Assembly (NCBI RefSeq): GCF_001723285.1
Contig: NZ_LPWG01000012.1
Location: 248,001 to 312,000, forward strand
DNA length: 64,000 nt
Direction: 5' to 3'
From: Methyloceanibacter methanicus
GTDB lineage: Bacteria; Pseudomonadota; Alphaproteobacteria; Rhizobiales; Methyloligellaceae
Positions within the stretch are counted from its first letter, which is position 1; each line of letters opens with the position of its first letter. Below are positions 38,519 to 48,142 of the stretch, in pieces. Under the pieces are notes generated by a model. It was not told where the DNA came from, made no database searches, and saw only the letters and a program-made list of their open reading frames with translations. A program made the position numbers and the translations under genes.

Positions 38519-39367
38519 ATGGAGCGGGAGCAAGCAGCGACGGTCCGGCGCATGGCCCGCAAGGCCGACCCAGACCGCGCCATCGCCACGCTGTTCGCAC
38601 CATCGCCGGCGCGGGACGACCTCTTCGCGCTTTTCGCCTTCAACGGAGAACTTGCCCGCATTGCCGACCAGGTCAGCGAGCCGGGGCTCGGCGCCATCCG
38701 CCTCCAATGGTGGCGCGACGCCATTGCGCGCGCGGAGACCGGAGAGGCGACGGGGCATCCCGTGGCGGATGCCTTCGGTGCGGTGCTCACGCGGCGTGGC
38801 TTGTCGCGGGAGCGGATTGCGGGGCTCATCGATGCGCGTAGTTTCGATATCGGCGAAACCGTCATGCCCGATACCCGCACGTTGAAGGCCTATCTCTTCG
38901 ATACGACCGGCGGGTTGTTCGCGCTGGCGGCGGAGATCGTCGGTGCCGAAGGTGAGAACCAAGGCGTGATCGCGCAGGCTGCCGGCGAGGCCTATGGGCT
39001 TGTGCGGGTGATGCGGAGCTTGCCGGTGCTGGCCGCCAAGGGACGGACCTATCTCGCCGCCGATGCCCTCGAAAGAGTCGGCACAACGCCGCAAGACATC
39101 TTCGCGGGGCACACCGCGCCGGGGCTGATCGCGCTTCTCGCCGAGATGCGGGATACCGCGCGCGCGGCGCTGGAAGAGGCGCGGTTCAACCTCTATGGCG
39201 AGGGCATGAAGGGTACGGGCCTCGACGAGGCCGGACGCACGGCGTTTCTGCCTCTCGCGCTGGTCGAGCCTTATCTGAATGCGCTCGCCAAGGTCAACGA
39301 CCCGCTCCGCGACATCGCCCGCATCAATCCGGTCTATCGTCTCTGGCGTCTGATGCGTGCGCGGTAA
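38519..39367 (+). CDS. Squalene/phytoene synthase-fold protein, NDUFAF6-like
   Basis: The 282-residue protein has the isoprenoid synthase helical fold: ALFAFNGELARIADQVSEPG then LGAIRLQWWRDAIARAETGE, and AGEAYGLVRVMRSLPVLAAK. The first aspartate-rich motif of true synthases (DxxxD) is reduced to ARIAD, and the AFNGELAR...VSEPGLGAIRLQWW pattern resembles NDUFAF6, a complex I assembly factor of mitochondria, which descend from this bacterial class. I therefore favour a complex I assembly-like role over squalene synthesis. ATG 38519 is used. It sits between secDF and the convergent trmFO. Confidence 0.78.
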   Translation: MEREQAATVRRMARKADPDRAIATLFAPSPARDDLFALFAFNGELARIADQVSEPGLGAIRLQWWRDAIARAETGEATGHPVADAFGAVLTRRGLSRERIAGLIDARSFDIGETVMPDTRTLKAYLFDTTGGLFALAAEIVGAEGENQGVIAQAAGEAYGLVRVMRSLPVLAAKGRTYLAADALERVGTTPQDIFAGHTAPGLIALLAEMRDTARAALEEARFNLYGEGMKGTGLDEAGRTAFLPLALVEPYLNALAKVNDPLRDIARINPVYRLWRLMRAR

Positions 39368-39369
39368 GC

Positions 39370-40788
39370 TTATTCCGCGGCGACCGACTGGCCCTGTTGA
39401 AGCCACGCGTCCAGATCCGCAAGCGCCCGGGCGGACATCGCGGTCTTGCGCGCCAGAGATTTGCTCGGGCGCCGGCCGTCGGCGCGCGGCTCCTTCGCCT
39501 TGGGCTGGCGCGGAACGCTGATTGGCGGGAACAGACCGAAGTTCACATTCATCGGCTGAAAGCTGCGGCTGCCGCTTGAGCTGTCCGCGCTCAAATGTCC
39601 GCCGGTGATATGGGCGAGGAGCGCGCCTAGGGCCGTCGTCGGGGGCGGCGGCGACACCGGCTCGCCCTTGCATTCGGATGCGGAGAAGCGCCCGGCAATC
39701 AGCCCGATCGCGGCGGACTCCACATAACCCTCGACGCCCGTCACCTGGCCGGCGAAACGCAGGCGCGGCTGCGCCTTGAGACGCAACGCGCCGTCCAGCA
39801 AGACGGGGCTGTTGAGAAACGTGTTGCGGTGCAGGCCGCCAAGCCGCGCGAACTCCGCGTCTTGCAGCCCGGGGATCATCCGGAAGACGCGAACCTGCTC
39901 GGCATATTTCAGCTTGGTCTGGAAGCCGACCATGTTCCACAGCGTGCCCAGCGCATTGTCCTGGCGAAGCTGCACCACCGCATAGGGCTTCTCGTCTGGC
40001 CGGTTGGCATTGGTGAGGCCCACGGGCTTCAACGGACCGTAGCGCAACGTGTCGGCGCCGCGCTCGGCCATGACTTCGACGGGCAGGCAGCCCTCGAAAT
40101 AGGGTGTCTTCTCGAAGTCCTTGAATTCGGTTTTCTCGCCGGCGAGCAGCGCCGCGATGAAGGCATCGTATTGCGCTTTGTCGAGCGGGCAATTGATGTA
40201 GTCGGCGCCGGTTCCGCCGGGTCCCACCTTGTCGTAGCGCGACTGGCGCCAGCACACATCCATGTCGATGGACTCGAAGTGCACGATGGGGGCGATGGCG
40301 TCGAAAAAGGCGAGTTCGGCCTCGCCGGTCAGAGCGGCGATGTCCTTTGCCAGGGCCTCGGAGGTGAGGGGCCCCGTGGCGATGATCACGTTGTCCCAAT
40401 CGTCCGGCGGCAGACCGGACACCTCGCCCCGGACAATCTCGACGAGGGGATGGCTCTCGAGCGCCGTGGTGACCGCATGAGAGAACCCGTCGCGGTCCAC
40501 GGCGAGCGCGCCGCCGGCCGGGAGCTTGTGAGCGTCCGCGGAGGCCATGACGATGGATCCGGCCCGCCGCATTTCCTCGTGCAGCAGTCCCACGGCGTTT
40601 GTTTCGAAATCGTCTGAGCGGAACGAATTCGAGCAAACGAGCTCGGCAAGCCCGTCCGTCTTGTGGGCCTCGGTCTGGCGCTCGGGCCGCATCTCGTGGA
40701 GGGTGACGGGCACGCCCGCCTTAACGAGTTGCCAAGCCGCCTCGCTGCCCGCAAGGCCGCCGCCGATCACATGCACTGTCTTTGTCAT
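39370..40788 (-). CDS. trmFO: tRNA (uracil-54-C5)-methyltransferase, folate/FAD-dependent
   Basis: Makes ribothymidine at position 54 of the tRNA T loop, using methylenetetrahydrofolate and FADH2. The 472-residue protein starts [20 protein letters not shown] (FAD-binding GxGxxG) and has [59 protein letters not shown] and the catalytic-cysteine region [20 protein letters not shown]. It is intact. The stop is 2 bp from that of the squalene-synthase-fold gene, which converges on it. Confidence 0.96.
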   Translation of the reverse strand: MTKTVHVIGGGLAGSEAAWQLVKAGVPVTLHEMRPERQTEAHKTDGLAELVCSNSFRSDDFETNAVGLLHEEMRRAGSIVMASADAHKLPAGGALAVDRDGFSHAVTTALESHPLVEIVRGEVSGLPPDDWDNVIIATGPLTSEALAKDIAALTGEAELAFFDAIAPIVHFESIDMDVCWRQSRYDKVGPGGTGADYINCPLDKAQYDAFIAALLAGEKTEFKDFEKTPYFEGCLPVEVMAERGADTLRYGPLKPVGLTNANRPDEKPYAVVQLRQDNALGTLWNMVGFQTKLKYAEQVRVFRMIPGLQDAEFARLGGLHRNTFLNSPVLLDGALRLKAQPRLRFAGQVTGVEGYVESAAIGLIAGRFSASECKGEPVSPPPPTTALGALLAHITGGHLSADSSSGSRSFQPMNVNFGLFPPISVPRQPKAKEPRADGRRPSKSLARKTAMSARALADLDAWLQQGQSVAAE

Positions 40789-41106
40789 GGGTGTAGCTAG
40801 GCCCTCGGGCCCGGCTCTTTCAAGCGCCTTGGTGCGGAAAATGGGCGCCCCGCGGCGTTTTCAGAGACGGCGCTGCAACGTCCGTGCGCTCCTCGCACCT
40901 CGAGAAGGCTCCCCCTTCCGGGGCAACGCGTTGACCCGTGGTTCACCGTCTCCCTGTGATTCGAGCGATCCCGTGAAGCGGCGGGAAACCTTATTTGGCG
41001 GACCGCCTTGCTTGTTTTGCGGGGGCGGCGCAGGGTGCGATCGTCCAATGCCGTGCGGGGCCGGGCTTGGGCTTATCCCCGCCTGATTAGGAGTCGCTCA
41101 GTCATC
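40789..41106. other. 318-bp intergenic region between trmFO and an unknown gene
   Basis: The region carries the promoters of trmFO (leftward) and of the gene at 41107 (rightward). I see no further gene. An AGGAG at 41091-41095 is rather far from ATG 41107 to act as its ribosome binding site. Confidence 0.4.
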
Positions 41107-41850
41107 ATGTCCCCGGTCAACGTCGTCTGGAAAGGCAATTGCCGCAGCGCGCAGGCGCGGACGCGTTTGCTGAACTACCTGCAGCGGCTCGCGCGGCTGA
41201 GCGACAGCTATTTGCGGCCCGGCGATCGGCCGCATCTCACGGTCGTGGGCGAGGGCCATAGGCCGCCGCGCGCGAATATCGAACTGGTCGACGAGCTCTG
41301 CAAAGGCGAGATTCTCGTGTCCTCCGACATCACCGAGCACCCCGAGCGGCTGATCGCGCGGGCACGCGAAGCAGGGCTTCCCGTCCGGGTCGCGCCGGAT
41401 GGGGATGCGTACCACATCGTCCTCGACGAGGTGCGCGTGCAGGGAATCGACTTCCGGCTCTTCGATCCGCGGGGCCTTTATCCGGACAATGACCGCATGA
41501 GTTTCGTGTTCATCGACTGTCCCGAACACCACTTCCTCGATGGGCGCCTGGTGAAGGTCACGCGCGATGACGACACGACTTTATTCTCGTGCCCCAGCCT
41601 TCAGCTACAATCCTATCTCGAAGATTGGACCGACTGCCTGTTTTCTTGGATCCGGTTTTTCCTGATGGGCGATCTGTGGTGGCGCCGCCACGAAGAGCTG
41701 CACGGCTACAACGACTATCGCGGCGTCTTCGAGGTCGTGCAGACGACACGCGGCAGCGCCGTGGCCGAAGATGCGACGTTCGAGGCCGTGGTCTCGACAT
41801 TCACGCAGCATGCGGAGCATTGGCGCGGCGAAGTCCAGCGGACGGCGTAA
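41107..41850 (+). CDS. Conserved-looking protein of unknown function
   Basis: I do not recognise this 247-residue protein. It is soluble, with no signal peptide or membrane helix. It starts MSPVNVVWKGNCRSAQARTR and contains RPHLTVVGEGHRPPRANIEL, a segment YHIVLDEVRVQGIDFRLFDP, DRMSFVFIDCPEHHFLDGRL and a tryptophan-rich C-terminal part (LEDWTDCLFSWIRFFLMGDL, WWRRHEELHGYNDYRGVFEV). Codon use is like the neighbours, so it seems resident rather than foreign. It precedes a lysozyme gene by 93 bp in the same direction. Confidence 0.6.
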   Translation: MSPVNVVWKGNCRSAQARTRLLNYLQRLARLSDSYLRPGDRPHLTVVGEGHRPPRANIELVDELCKGEILVSSDITEHPERLIARAREAGLPVRVAPDGDAYHIVLDEVRVQGIDFRLFDPRGLYPDNDRMSFVFIDCPEHHFLDGRLVKVTRDDDTTLFSCPSLQLQSYLEDWTDCLFSWIRFFLMGDLWWRRHEELHGYNDYRGVFEVVQTTRGSAVAEDATFEAVVSTFTQHAEHWRGEVQRTA

Positions 41851-41943
41851 GACCACTCCATAGAAGCAGGCACGCCAGGCTGCGGCAGGTCTCGCCGCAC
41901 AGAGCGCTCGACATCGGTCCGGCACAACAGCGAAGGACCGAAC

Positions 41944-42926
41944 ATGGCGATCAATCATCGCGGACTGGAACTCATCAAGCACTTTGAAGGCCTCAGACTG
42001 GAGGCCTACAAGGACCCGGTCGGAATCTGGACGATCGGTTGGGGGCACACGGGGAAGGATGTCTTCGCCGGGCGCCGCATCACCCGGGCGGAAGCCGAAC
42101 AAATCCTCAAGGACGATCTCGCCGAGCACGAAGCGTGTGTCGAAGAAAACGTATCGGTCCCGCTGACGGCGGATCGGTTCGCGGCGCTGGTGTCCTTCGC
42201 GTTCAACGTGGGCAATAGAAACTTCAAGAGCTCGACGCTCCGCCGGAAGCTGAACGGCAAGGACTACGCCGGCGCGGCCGACGAGTTCCTGAGATGGGTC
42301 TACGGCACGTCCGGGCGCAGGAAGATCAAGCTCAACGGGCTGGTCCGGCGCCGGGGGCAGGAGCGCAATCTCTTTCTCGGTAAGCCGCTCCAGCTTGGCG
42401 GAACCACGCTGAACGTGGCAACGGGACCCGCCGCCGATCCGGTCGGCATCGAGCCGGCCGTCGCCGGCGACTTCGACAGCGAATTCGAAGCGTTCATCGA
42501 AGGCCTGGGCTTGCGCTTCTTCAAACCCTACGAGTTTCTGGTCATGGGGGCGGCGCACTCAAATCCGCAGAGCGCGGCGCGCGGTCTCAACAGAAAGCCG
42601 CCGCGCGATCTCTGGAAGAACATCGCCGAGACGGCGCAGGTGCTCGACCGGCTCAGGGGTTTGATGGGCGCGCCCATCCAGACCACCAGCGTCTATCGGA
42701 GCCCGGCCTACAACGGGAAGGTCGGCGGCGCGAAGCACAGTCAGCATCTCAGGTTCTGCGCCGTGGATTTCATTGTGAGTCCCCGTCCGGTCCTGCGGAA
42801 TGGGCCAGTGTCTTGCGCCAGCAACTGCGGACCGACGGCTCGCAGGAACGGATGTTCAAAGGCGGCGTCGGTGTCTATCCGAGCTTTGTCCATGTGGACA
42901 CGCGCGGGACGAACGCGGACTGGTAG
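41944..42926 (+). CDS. GH24 lysozyme fused to a peptidase M15-like domain, one frame break
   Basis: Residues 1-145 are a phage-type lysozyme: GLELIKHFEGLRLEAYKDPV then GIWTIGWGHTG, with catalytic E in HFEGLRL and the D/T of the T4 triad region, plus FAALVSFAFNVGN. After a linker comes an M15A-type domain (TTSVYRSPAYNGKVGGAKHS then QHLRFCAVDF), which cuts peptidoglycan peptides. Near 42785 one base is missing; the shifted frame gives EWASVLRQQLRTDGSQERMF then KGGVGVYPSFVHVDTRGTNA and stop at 42926, restoring the HVD metal ligands. No signal peptide is visible. Possibly a domesticated endolysin. Confidence 0.85.
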
Positions 42927-42959
42927 CCGCCCGCGCCGGCGGGGCCCGGTCCGTGTGTG

Positions 42960-43895
42960 CTAGAACCGGCCCTCGTCGGGAATATTGAGCTTGGCGCCGC
43001 ACGCCTTGCAGAAGACCGCGTCCACCTCGTGCCGCTGCAGCCCGCAACCATGGCACGGATAGCGCACCTTTTGCGGCCGCAGCAGGGTCTGCAGCAACCG
43101 CAAGAACAAGGTCACACCGAAGATCATGATCATGACGGCGATCAGCCGGCCGAGAGACCCCTCCAGCGTGATATCGCCGAAGCCCGTCGTGGTCAGCGTG
43201 GTGACGGTGAAATAGAGAGCATCGACATAGTTTCCGATCGACGGATTGCGGTAGTGCTGCGTCTCGTAAACGAGGCCCGTGGTGATGAAGAGGAACACGA
43301 TGAGATTGACGACGGCGATGACCGTCTCTTCATTCCTGCGGAAGAAGGGGAAGTCGGCGCGCAACATCGACATGAGCTGATAGGTATGCAGCAGGCGGAC
43401 CGTTCGCAGCACCCGCAGGAAGCCGAGGCCTTCTCCGACGATGGGCGCCAGGAACGAGAAGATGGCGATGATGTCCGCCCAGGTGGAAATGTGTAGGAAT
43501 TCGCGGGCCGGATGGGGGCTTACCCACAGACGTGCAAGGAAGTCCGTCAGGATGATGACGCCGAAGAACACGTCCAGATATTCGATCCACGGCTGATCGG
43601 GCGTAAAGGACGTGGCGATGATGAAGGCCACGGTGACGATGTCGAAGGCCAGGAGCACGTAGCGAAACCGGTGGGCCGCGCGGCTATGGCCGTGATAAAG
43701 CAGCCGCAAGCGTTGGCGGAGCGATTGTCCGTTCGTCCCGGCCTCAGGTGATTCAGCGATGCCGTCGCCTTCCAAGTCAGTGAGCTCGTCGCCTGCGGCG
43801 ACCGCCTTTGTGGCGGATACGTGCCTTGTCTTGGAAGGTGCCTTGTTAGGTGCCTTGGAAGGTGCCTTGGAAGCTTTCGTGGGGGCGGATGTCAT
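42960..43895 (-). CDS. Voltage-gated-type potassium channel with C-terminal zinc ribbon
   Basis: The 311-residue protein has a basic, repetitive N-terminus (KASKAPSKAPNKAPSK), six membrane helices including an arginine-bearing S4-like helix (LGFLRVLRTVRLLHTYQLMS), and a pore loop with selectivity filter TLTTTGFGDITLEG before the last helix. The final 45 residues carry two CxxC pairs (CHGCGLQRHEVDAVFCKACG), a small zinc ribbon. The filter reads TTGFGD instead of the usual TVGYGD, so ion preference may differ. It probably moves K+ across the inner membrane; the ribbon could be a sensing or assembly part. Confidence 0.85.
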   Translation of the reverse strand: MTSAPTKASKAPSKAPNKAPSKTRHVSATKAVAAGDELTDLEGDGIAESPEAGTNGQSLRQRLRLLYHGHSRAAHRFRYVLLAFDIVTVAFIIATSFTPDQPWIEYLDVFFGVIILTDFLARLWVSPHPAREFLHISTWADIIAIFSFLAPIVGEGLGFLRVLRTVRLLHTYQLMSMLRADFPFFRRNEETVIAVVNLIVFLFITTGLVYETQHYRNPSIGNYVDALYFTVTTLTTTGFGDITLEGSLGRLIAVMIMIFGVTLFLRLLQTLLRPQKVRYPCHGCGLQRHEVDAVFCKACGAKLNIPDEGRF

Positions 43896-44067
43896 CTGGC
43901 TGAGGCGGAGCCCGCGTTATCTCTGGCAAGTCGGAACGGCAAGTGACGGCGACCGATAGTATAGGCCGCGATCCCGGGGGACTAGAACGCCGAACCTCAC
44001 TCTTTACCACGCGGTGCCGTCGCGCTCATCCCTTGTGCGCCGGCCAAGCCCGCGCCGCATCCGCCTC

Positions 44068-44495
44068 TCAGGACGAGCGTGCGCCGCCAAGCCCGCGCAA
44101 GATCAGCGCGGTTCCCAAGCCCCAGGTGGCGTTCAGCATCATCGAGACGAGATAGCGCGGCCAGAGCGGCGGCGTCTCGAGGCCCTTCAGCGGCGGCACG
44201 ACAAAGAAGGCCACCAGGGGCAGGGCGATGGCGCCCGCAAGGATCCAGGACAGCCAGTAGGCGGATCCGCTGAACCGCGTCAGCAAGGGGGCGAGCACCA
44301 GCCCCCAAAGGCCGCCCCAGAAGGCCTCGATATCAGCGCGGGGATTCCCAGCGGGGGAATGGCACCGGTCGGCCAGGCGGGGCGGCTCATGGGGATGAGC
44401 CCGATCTGGTTGAAGACGAACCAAAGCCCCTGGTGAAAGAGGATCGTGGCCAGAAACCCGGCCACGAAGCCCAGCAGTAGCACTCTCAACGACAT
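44068..44495 (-). CDS. Four-helix inner membrane protein, unknown function, one frame break
   Basis: From ATG 44495 the protein reads MSLRVLLLGFVAGFLATILF then HQGLWFVFNQIG, a first helix. Near 44335 one base is missing; the shifted frame continues DIEAFWGGLWGLVLAPLLTR, YWLSWILAGAIALPLVAFFV and LVSMMLNATWGLGTALILRG to a stop at 44068. Joined, it is a 142-residue protein with four hydrophobic helices and no known catalytic motif. Similar small membrane proteins occur singly in Hyphomicrobiales. The gap to the next gene holds 180 bp of noncoding DNA. Confidence 0.65.
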
Positions 44496-44674
44496 CGCGC
44501 TCCCTTGCGATCCTGTCCCCTGCGCCTTCCGGCACCTCTTCCTGGCGGGCTTGGGCGTGGATTTTCGCCCCGCCTGCGTGAAGGTCCATCCTGCGCGTCA
44601 GGCTTGGACATCGCCATAGGAATGGCTTATTTCGGGGGCCGTATCGCGCAGTTGTGATCTAGGGGGTAGTGCCG

Positions 44675-45526
44675 ATGGAGCGTGCGACGAAGAAGGCGAT
44701 CAGGCGGTTTGGAATCGCCGGGGTGGTGCTTTTCCTCGGGCTCGTCTTCGTGCCGTTGCTGACCGTCTTCTATCTCGGTTGCGGCCTGATCGACGTCATG
44801 CGCAACAAGCGCCGGGACGCCATGGTGTTCCGCAAATACTTCCTCGGAAACGGCATCACGACCTGGCTTCTGTCGCCGCTCAATCTGGCGGTCGATCTGT
44901 TCTGCTACCGCAACAAGGGCGTCTACAAGCTCGACGACCTCCCGCCGGAATGGCGCGCCGAGGTGGACTCGGTGCTCGACGTTTTCCGCGCGCAGAAGGA
45001 CGAGATCCTTGCCGAAATCGACGAGACGTTCGAAGACGGCCGCCGTGGCATGTACGTCTATGAGTGGTACGGCAAGCGCAAGGAGCATTCCGTCGAGGCG
45101 CTGAAGCGCGACTACAAATACGTCAAGACAATCGCCGTCTCCGTCTTTTCCGGCCAGGAATCCACCTCGTTTCACTACGGCCCGTTGCGGCTGACCTTGC
45201 GCGTTCTGTACAACCTCACGCCCGTCGATACGGACAAGGTGTACATTCAGTGCGGCTGGGAGAAGCACTTCTGGCGCGACGACCCGCTCTACATCTTCGA
45301 CGACACGCTGATCCATCGCTCCGTCAACGACTACGACGCGCGGCGTTTCGTGGTGTTCATGGACATCGTGCGCCCCACGGCCTATCCGGCCGCCCTCGGC
45401 AGCCTGATCGCCGGCGTGTCGGTGCTGGTCGAGCGGGCCAACAAGGTCTTCTACAAGAACTGGAAGATGCTGCGCCCCGGTGCGAAGTCCACCGAACCGC
45501 CGGCGCCCCGTTCCGAGGCGGCGTGA
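44675..45526 (+). CDS. Aspartyl/asparaginyl beta-hydroxylase family protein
   Basis: A membrane-anchored protein: one N-terminal helix pair (GIAVVLFLGL-type segment FGIAGVVLFLGLVFVPLLTV), then a 2-oxoglutarate/Fe(II) dioxygenase-like domain with SVFSGQESTSFHYGPLRLTL, TDKVYIQCGWEKHFWRDDPL and FDDTLIHRSVNDYDARRFVV. H in FHYGP and H in IHRSVND with the later arginine are the expected iron and 2-oxoglutarate ligands of the Asp/Arg hydroxylase fold. In bacteria such proteins may act on lipid A or membrane lipids. Start ATG 44675; a GTG at 44669 is in frame too. Confidence 0.82.
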   Translation: MERATKKAIRRFGIAGVVLFLGLVFVPLLTVFYLGCGLIDVMRNKRRDAMVFRKYFLGNGITTWLLSPLNLAVDLFCYRNKGVYKLDDLPPEWRAEVDSVLDVFRAQKDEILAEIDETFEDGRRGMYVYEWYGKRKEHSVEALKRDYKYVKTIAVSVFSGQESTSFHYGPLRLTLRVLYNLTPVDTDKVYIQCGWEKHFWRDDPLYIFDDTLIHRSVNDYDARRFVVFMDIVRPTAYPAALGSLIAGVSVLVERANKVFYKNWKMLRPGAKSTEPPAPRSEAA

Positions 45527-45553
45527 GCGGCCGGCCCCAGTGACTGCCGGGCC

Positions 45554-46041
45554 ATGCCGACGGTGATCTCCGGCGGGCAGACAGGCGCGATCGCGCGGCC
45601 CTCGAGGCGGCGGTCGCGACGGGAACGCCTTACGGCGGCTGGTGCCCCAAGGGTGGCTGGGCCGAAGATCTGCCGCAGCCGCCCGGTGTGCTGGCGCTCT
45701 ATCCGAACCTGCGCGAGACGCCGTCCCGCGAACCCGAGCAGCGGACGGACTGGAACGTCCGGGATTCGTCCGCGCTTCTGGTCCTGGTCAGGCAGGGCGG
45801 TCTTGCGGTCTCGGAAGGGACCCGGCGCGCAGTGCGGCATGCGGGGGCCCTCGAGAGATCCGTCGCCATCGTCGACGTCGACGACCCGGAGGCCGCGCGC
45901 CAGGTGTTGGCGTTCCTGGCACCGTTCGCGGGCGATCCCGTGTGCATTGCGGGCCCGCGGGAAAGCGAAGCGCCCGGGCTCGAGGCGACAGCCCGGCGCG
46001 TGCTCGAGTCCGTTTTGACGGAGATCGCTGCGCGGTGCTGA
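45554..46041 (+). CDS. Putative molybdenum-carrier-like (YpsA/LOG-related) protein, one frame break
   Basis: ATG 45554 opens MPTVISGGQTGA; after a missing base near 45587 the next frame continues DRAALEAAVATGTPYGGWCP then KGGWAEDLPQ, RTDWNVRDSSALLVLVRQGG and VAIVDVDDPEAARQVLAFLA. The SGGQTGADRAALEAA and GGWCPKG segments are typical of the putative molybdenum carrier family, Rossmann-like proteins whose real ligand is uncertain. About 162 residues when joined. It follows the hydroxylase gene by 28 bp and could be in its operon. The molybdenum role rests only on the family name. Confidence 0.7.
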
Positions 46042-46200
46042 ACGGGGCCCCGGTCCCGATTCTCGGCGCATGTGCCGGGTCTTCCGCGCGTTCGGACCGG
46101 AACCCGATCGCGCGTCGGGAATTGTGTCCATATCGGGGCAAAACCCGTCTTGCGGCTATGGCCCGGGGACTAAGGAGAGTCACGACCTGAGGAGGATGCA

Positions 46201-46659
46201 ATGACGCATGACACGATGCGAAGGATGCTCGCCGGTGGGGTCTTGGGTGCGAGCCTGGCGCTTGGCGCCGTTTCCGCAGCGGCGATGGGGAGTCTCGTCG
46301 AAGGCGAGGAGACCGACACCTGCTCGAACGAGGACGGCGCGTTCGATGACGCCGCCTTCGTGATCGCCACGGGCCCGAAAGCGGGCGAACGGGTCGAGAG
46401 CGGCTTCGAAGTGACGGGATGCTCGCGCAGTTTCGAGAGCAACGTGCAGTGGAAGCTTCTGGCGCGGGACGGTGCGGTGCTGGCCAGCGGCAATACCACC
46501 GGCGGCGGTGTCGACGGTCCTGGCGCGTTCAGCTTCACGATTCCCTACACGGTCACCGTTCAGCAGATCGGCCACCTCGAGGTTTTCGACGAGGATGTGT
46601 CGGACGGCGAAGGATTCCCGCCGGGCCGGACGGTGATTCCACTTGTCCTGAAGCCTTAA
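46201..46659 (+). CDS. Secreted Gmad2-type immunoglobulin-like protein
   Basis: A signal peptide (RRMLAGGVLGASLALGAVSA) precedes a mature protein of about 125 residues with the Gmad2 pattern: GPKAGERVESGFEVTGCSRS, FESNVQWKLLARDGAVLASG, GPGAFSFTIPYTV and a final beta strand. Two cysteines (C near residue 38 and the one in TGCSRS) may form a disulfide. Gmad2 domains are Ig-like folds found on envelope proteins and spore germination proteins. Here it is a stand-alone periplasmic protein of unknown partner. GAGGATGCA precedes the ATG. Confidence 0.75.
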   Translation: MTHDTMRRMLAGGVLGASLALGAVSAAAMGSLVEGEETDTCSNEDGAFDDAAFVIATGPKAGERVESGFEVTGCSRSFESNVQWKLLARDGAVLASGNTTGGGVDGPGAFSFTIPYTVTVQQIGHLEVFDEDVSDGEGFPPGRTVIPLVLKP

Positions 46660-46709
46660 TGGGCCAAATGGCGCTCTGTAAAAACTGGTAATACTGCGAC
46701 GTTTCGCGC

Positions 46710-46726
46710 AATGCCCGCCGGGCATT
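46710..46726. other. Perfect 7-bp hairpin before the GlsB-like gene
   Basis: AATGCCC, loop GCC, GGGCATT. No T tract follows, so it is either a weak terminator for the Gmad2 gene or a protein site in the promoter of the GlsB-like gene 55 bp downstream. Confidence 0.4.
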
Positions 46727-46780
46727 GTGGTAGAATACGCCGTCTAAATGAGCACAACGTCTTCAGCAAAGGGGGGAACA

Positions 46781-47044
46781 ATGCTGGAAGCACTCATTAT
46801 TATTTTGGTCGTCGGCGCCATAGCCGGCTGGCTCGCGGGTTTGCTGGTCCAAGGGACCGGATACGGCCTCGTGGGCGATATCGTCGTCGGTATTCTCGGT
46901 GCTCTTGTGACGGGGCTTCTGCTGCCCCAAATCGGCATCGTCCTCACGTTCGGCGGCGGCATATTGGGATCGATCATTGCGGCCTTTATCGGCGCGGTGA
47001 TTCTCCTGGTGGTCGTGAAGCTGATCAGGAAGATCTTGGCCTAG
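46781..47044 (+). CDS. GlsB/YeaQ/YmgE-family stress membrane protein
   Basis: An 87-residue protein almost entirely of glycine-rich membrane helices: IIILVVGAIAGWLAGLLVQG, GYGLVGDIVVGILGALVTGL and SIIAAFIGAVILLVVVKLIR. The GxxxGxxAGxL spacing is that of the transglycosylase-associated/GlsB family induced by general stress in many bacteria; the molecular job is unknown. ATG 46781 follows the strong site AAAGGGGGGAAC; the in-frame ATG at 46748 would add an unlikely polar extension. Confidence 0.88.
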   Translation: MLEALIIILVVGAIAGWLAGLLVQGTGYGLVGDIVVGILGALVTGLLLPQIGIVLTFGGGILGSIIAAFIGAVILLVVVKLIRKILA

Positions 47045-47318
47045 AAAATAGCGCGTAATATCAACGTATTGACGTCTCTTTGCGCCGTTCCGCGGATTAG
47101 CGGAGCGGCGCTTCGCCGTCCAGGGACGGCCTCGGACGGACGATGGAGCGTTGCTGCGCCGCAACATGACCCTCCCACTGAAACATTTTGCCGCAGTTTG
47201 TTACGGCGAGGCCACGTTTTCGTCACAACCTGAACCTGCCTTCGTCAGAATTATCTAGCAAAAGCCCCGGCCTCAGCGGGTTTCTCCCGCACAGTGTCAA
47301 CAACTGTGAGGCTTATCT

Positions 47319-48034
47319 ATGAGGGGTCTGGGACTCTTCAGCATTAGGGGACTTCTTCTTGTCTTCGCATTGCTTGGACTCGCCGTACCGGCCTCTGCTG
47401 GTGACGTGGCGCAAAATGACAATTCTTTCGTTGCAGCGCACAATTCAAAGGCGGGCCTCGGTGCCGCCGCGCAAGTCGTAGCCGCGCTGAGCGAGCCGGA
47501 AGACGCGTCGGATCAAGCCGCCGTCGAGATGCCCGTTAGCGGCGTGACGTCCGCGGCCCTGGAAGTGGCTGCGCAGGGGACGGGGCCGATCGAGTTCGAT
47601 GCGCAGGCCGCGCGCAGCTTCGGTGCCTGGCCGAGGGAATGTATTTCGAAGCCCGTGGCGAGCCATGGCGCGGTCAACTGGCGGTCGGCCGGGTGATCCT
47701 GAACCGGGTCGCCAGCAGGAACTATCCGAACACGGTCTGTGGTGTGGTCTATCAGAACAGCCACCGCCACAACCGCTGCCAGTTTTCCTTTGCCTGTGAC
47801 GGCAAGGCGGACAAGATCCGCAATACCACGGTCTGGTATCGCGTGCGTGGCTACGCGGCTTGGCTGCTTGCCAACAATCCCAATGAGCGCGAGCGGAGCG
47901 AGTATCAGGTTCTGGCTTCGTTGGCGTCCGCGACCCACTATCACGCGGATTATGTTCGCCCGCACTGGGCCAAGTTTTTCGAGCTGACCGCGCGTATTGG
48001 GCGGCATATTTTCTACATCGACCCAAGCGCTTAG
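47319..48034 (+). CDS. SleB-type cell wall hydrolase, one frame break
   Basis: ATG 47319 opens a signal peptide (GLLLVFALLGLAVPASA) and a low-complexity spacer. Near 47626 one base is missing; the shifted frame reads CLAEGMYFEARGEPWRGQLA then VGRVILNRVASRNYPNTVCG, VVYQNSHRHNRCQFSFACDG and SATHYHADYVRPHWAKFF, the Hydrolase_2/SleB fold with catalytic E in YFEARGE and conserved CQFSF. Such enzymes are lytic transglycosylase-like or amidase-like wall hydrolases secreted to the periplasm. The 274-bp region before it has no gene. Confidence 0.85.
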
Positions 48035-48142
48035 ATCCGATCACGATGGGGCGGCCGAGCCGGTCGCCCCCTTGCATTTCCCCATCTGCGCCATATCTGT
48101 AAGCCGTTAGCATCGTCCTCTGGCTGACACGGGAGTGAAGCA

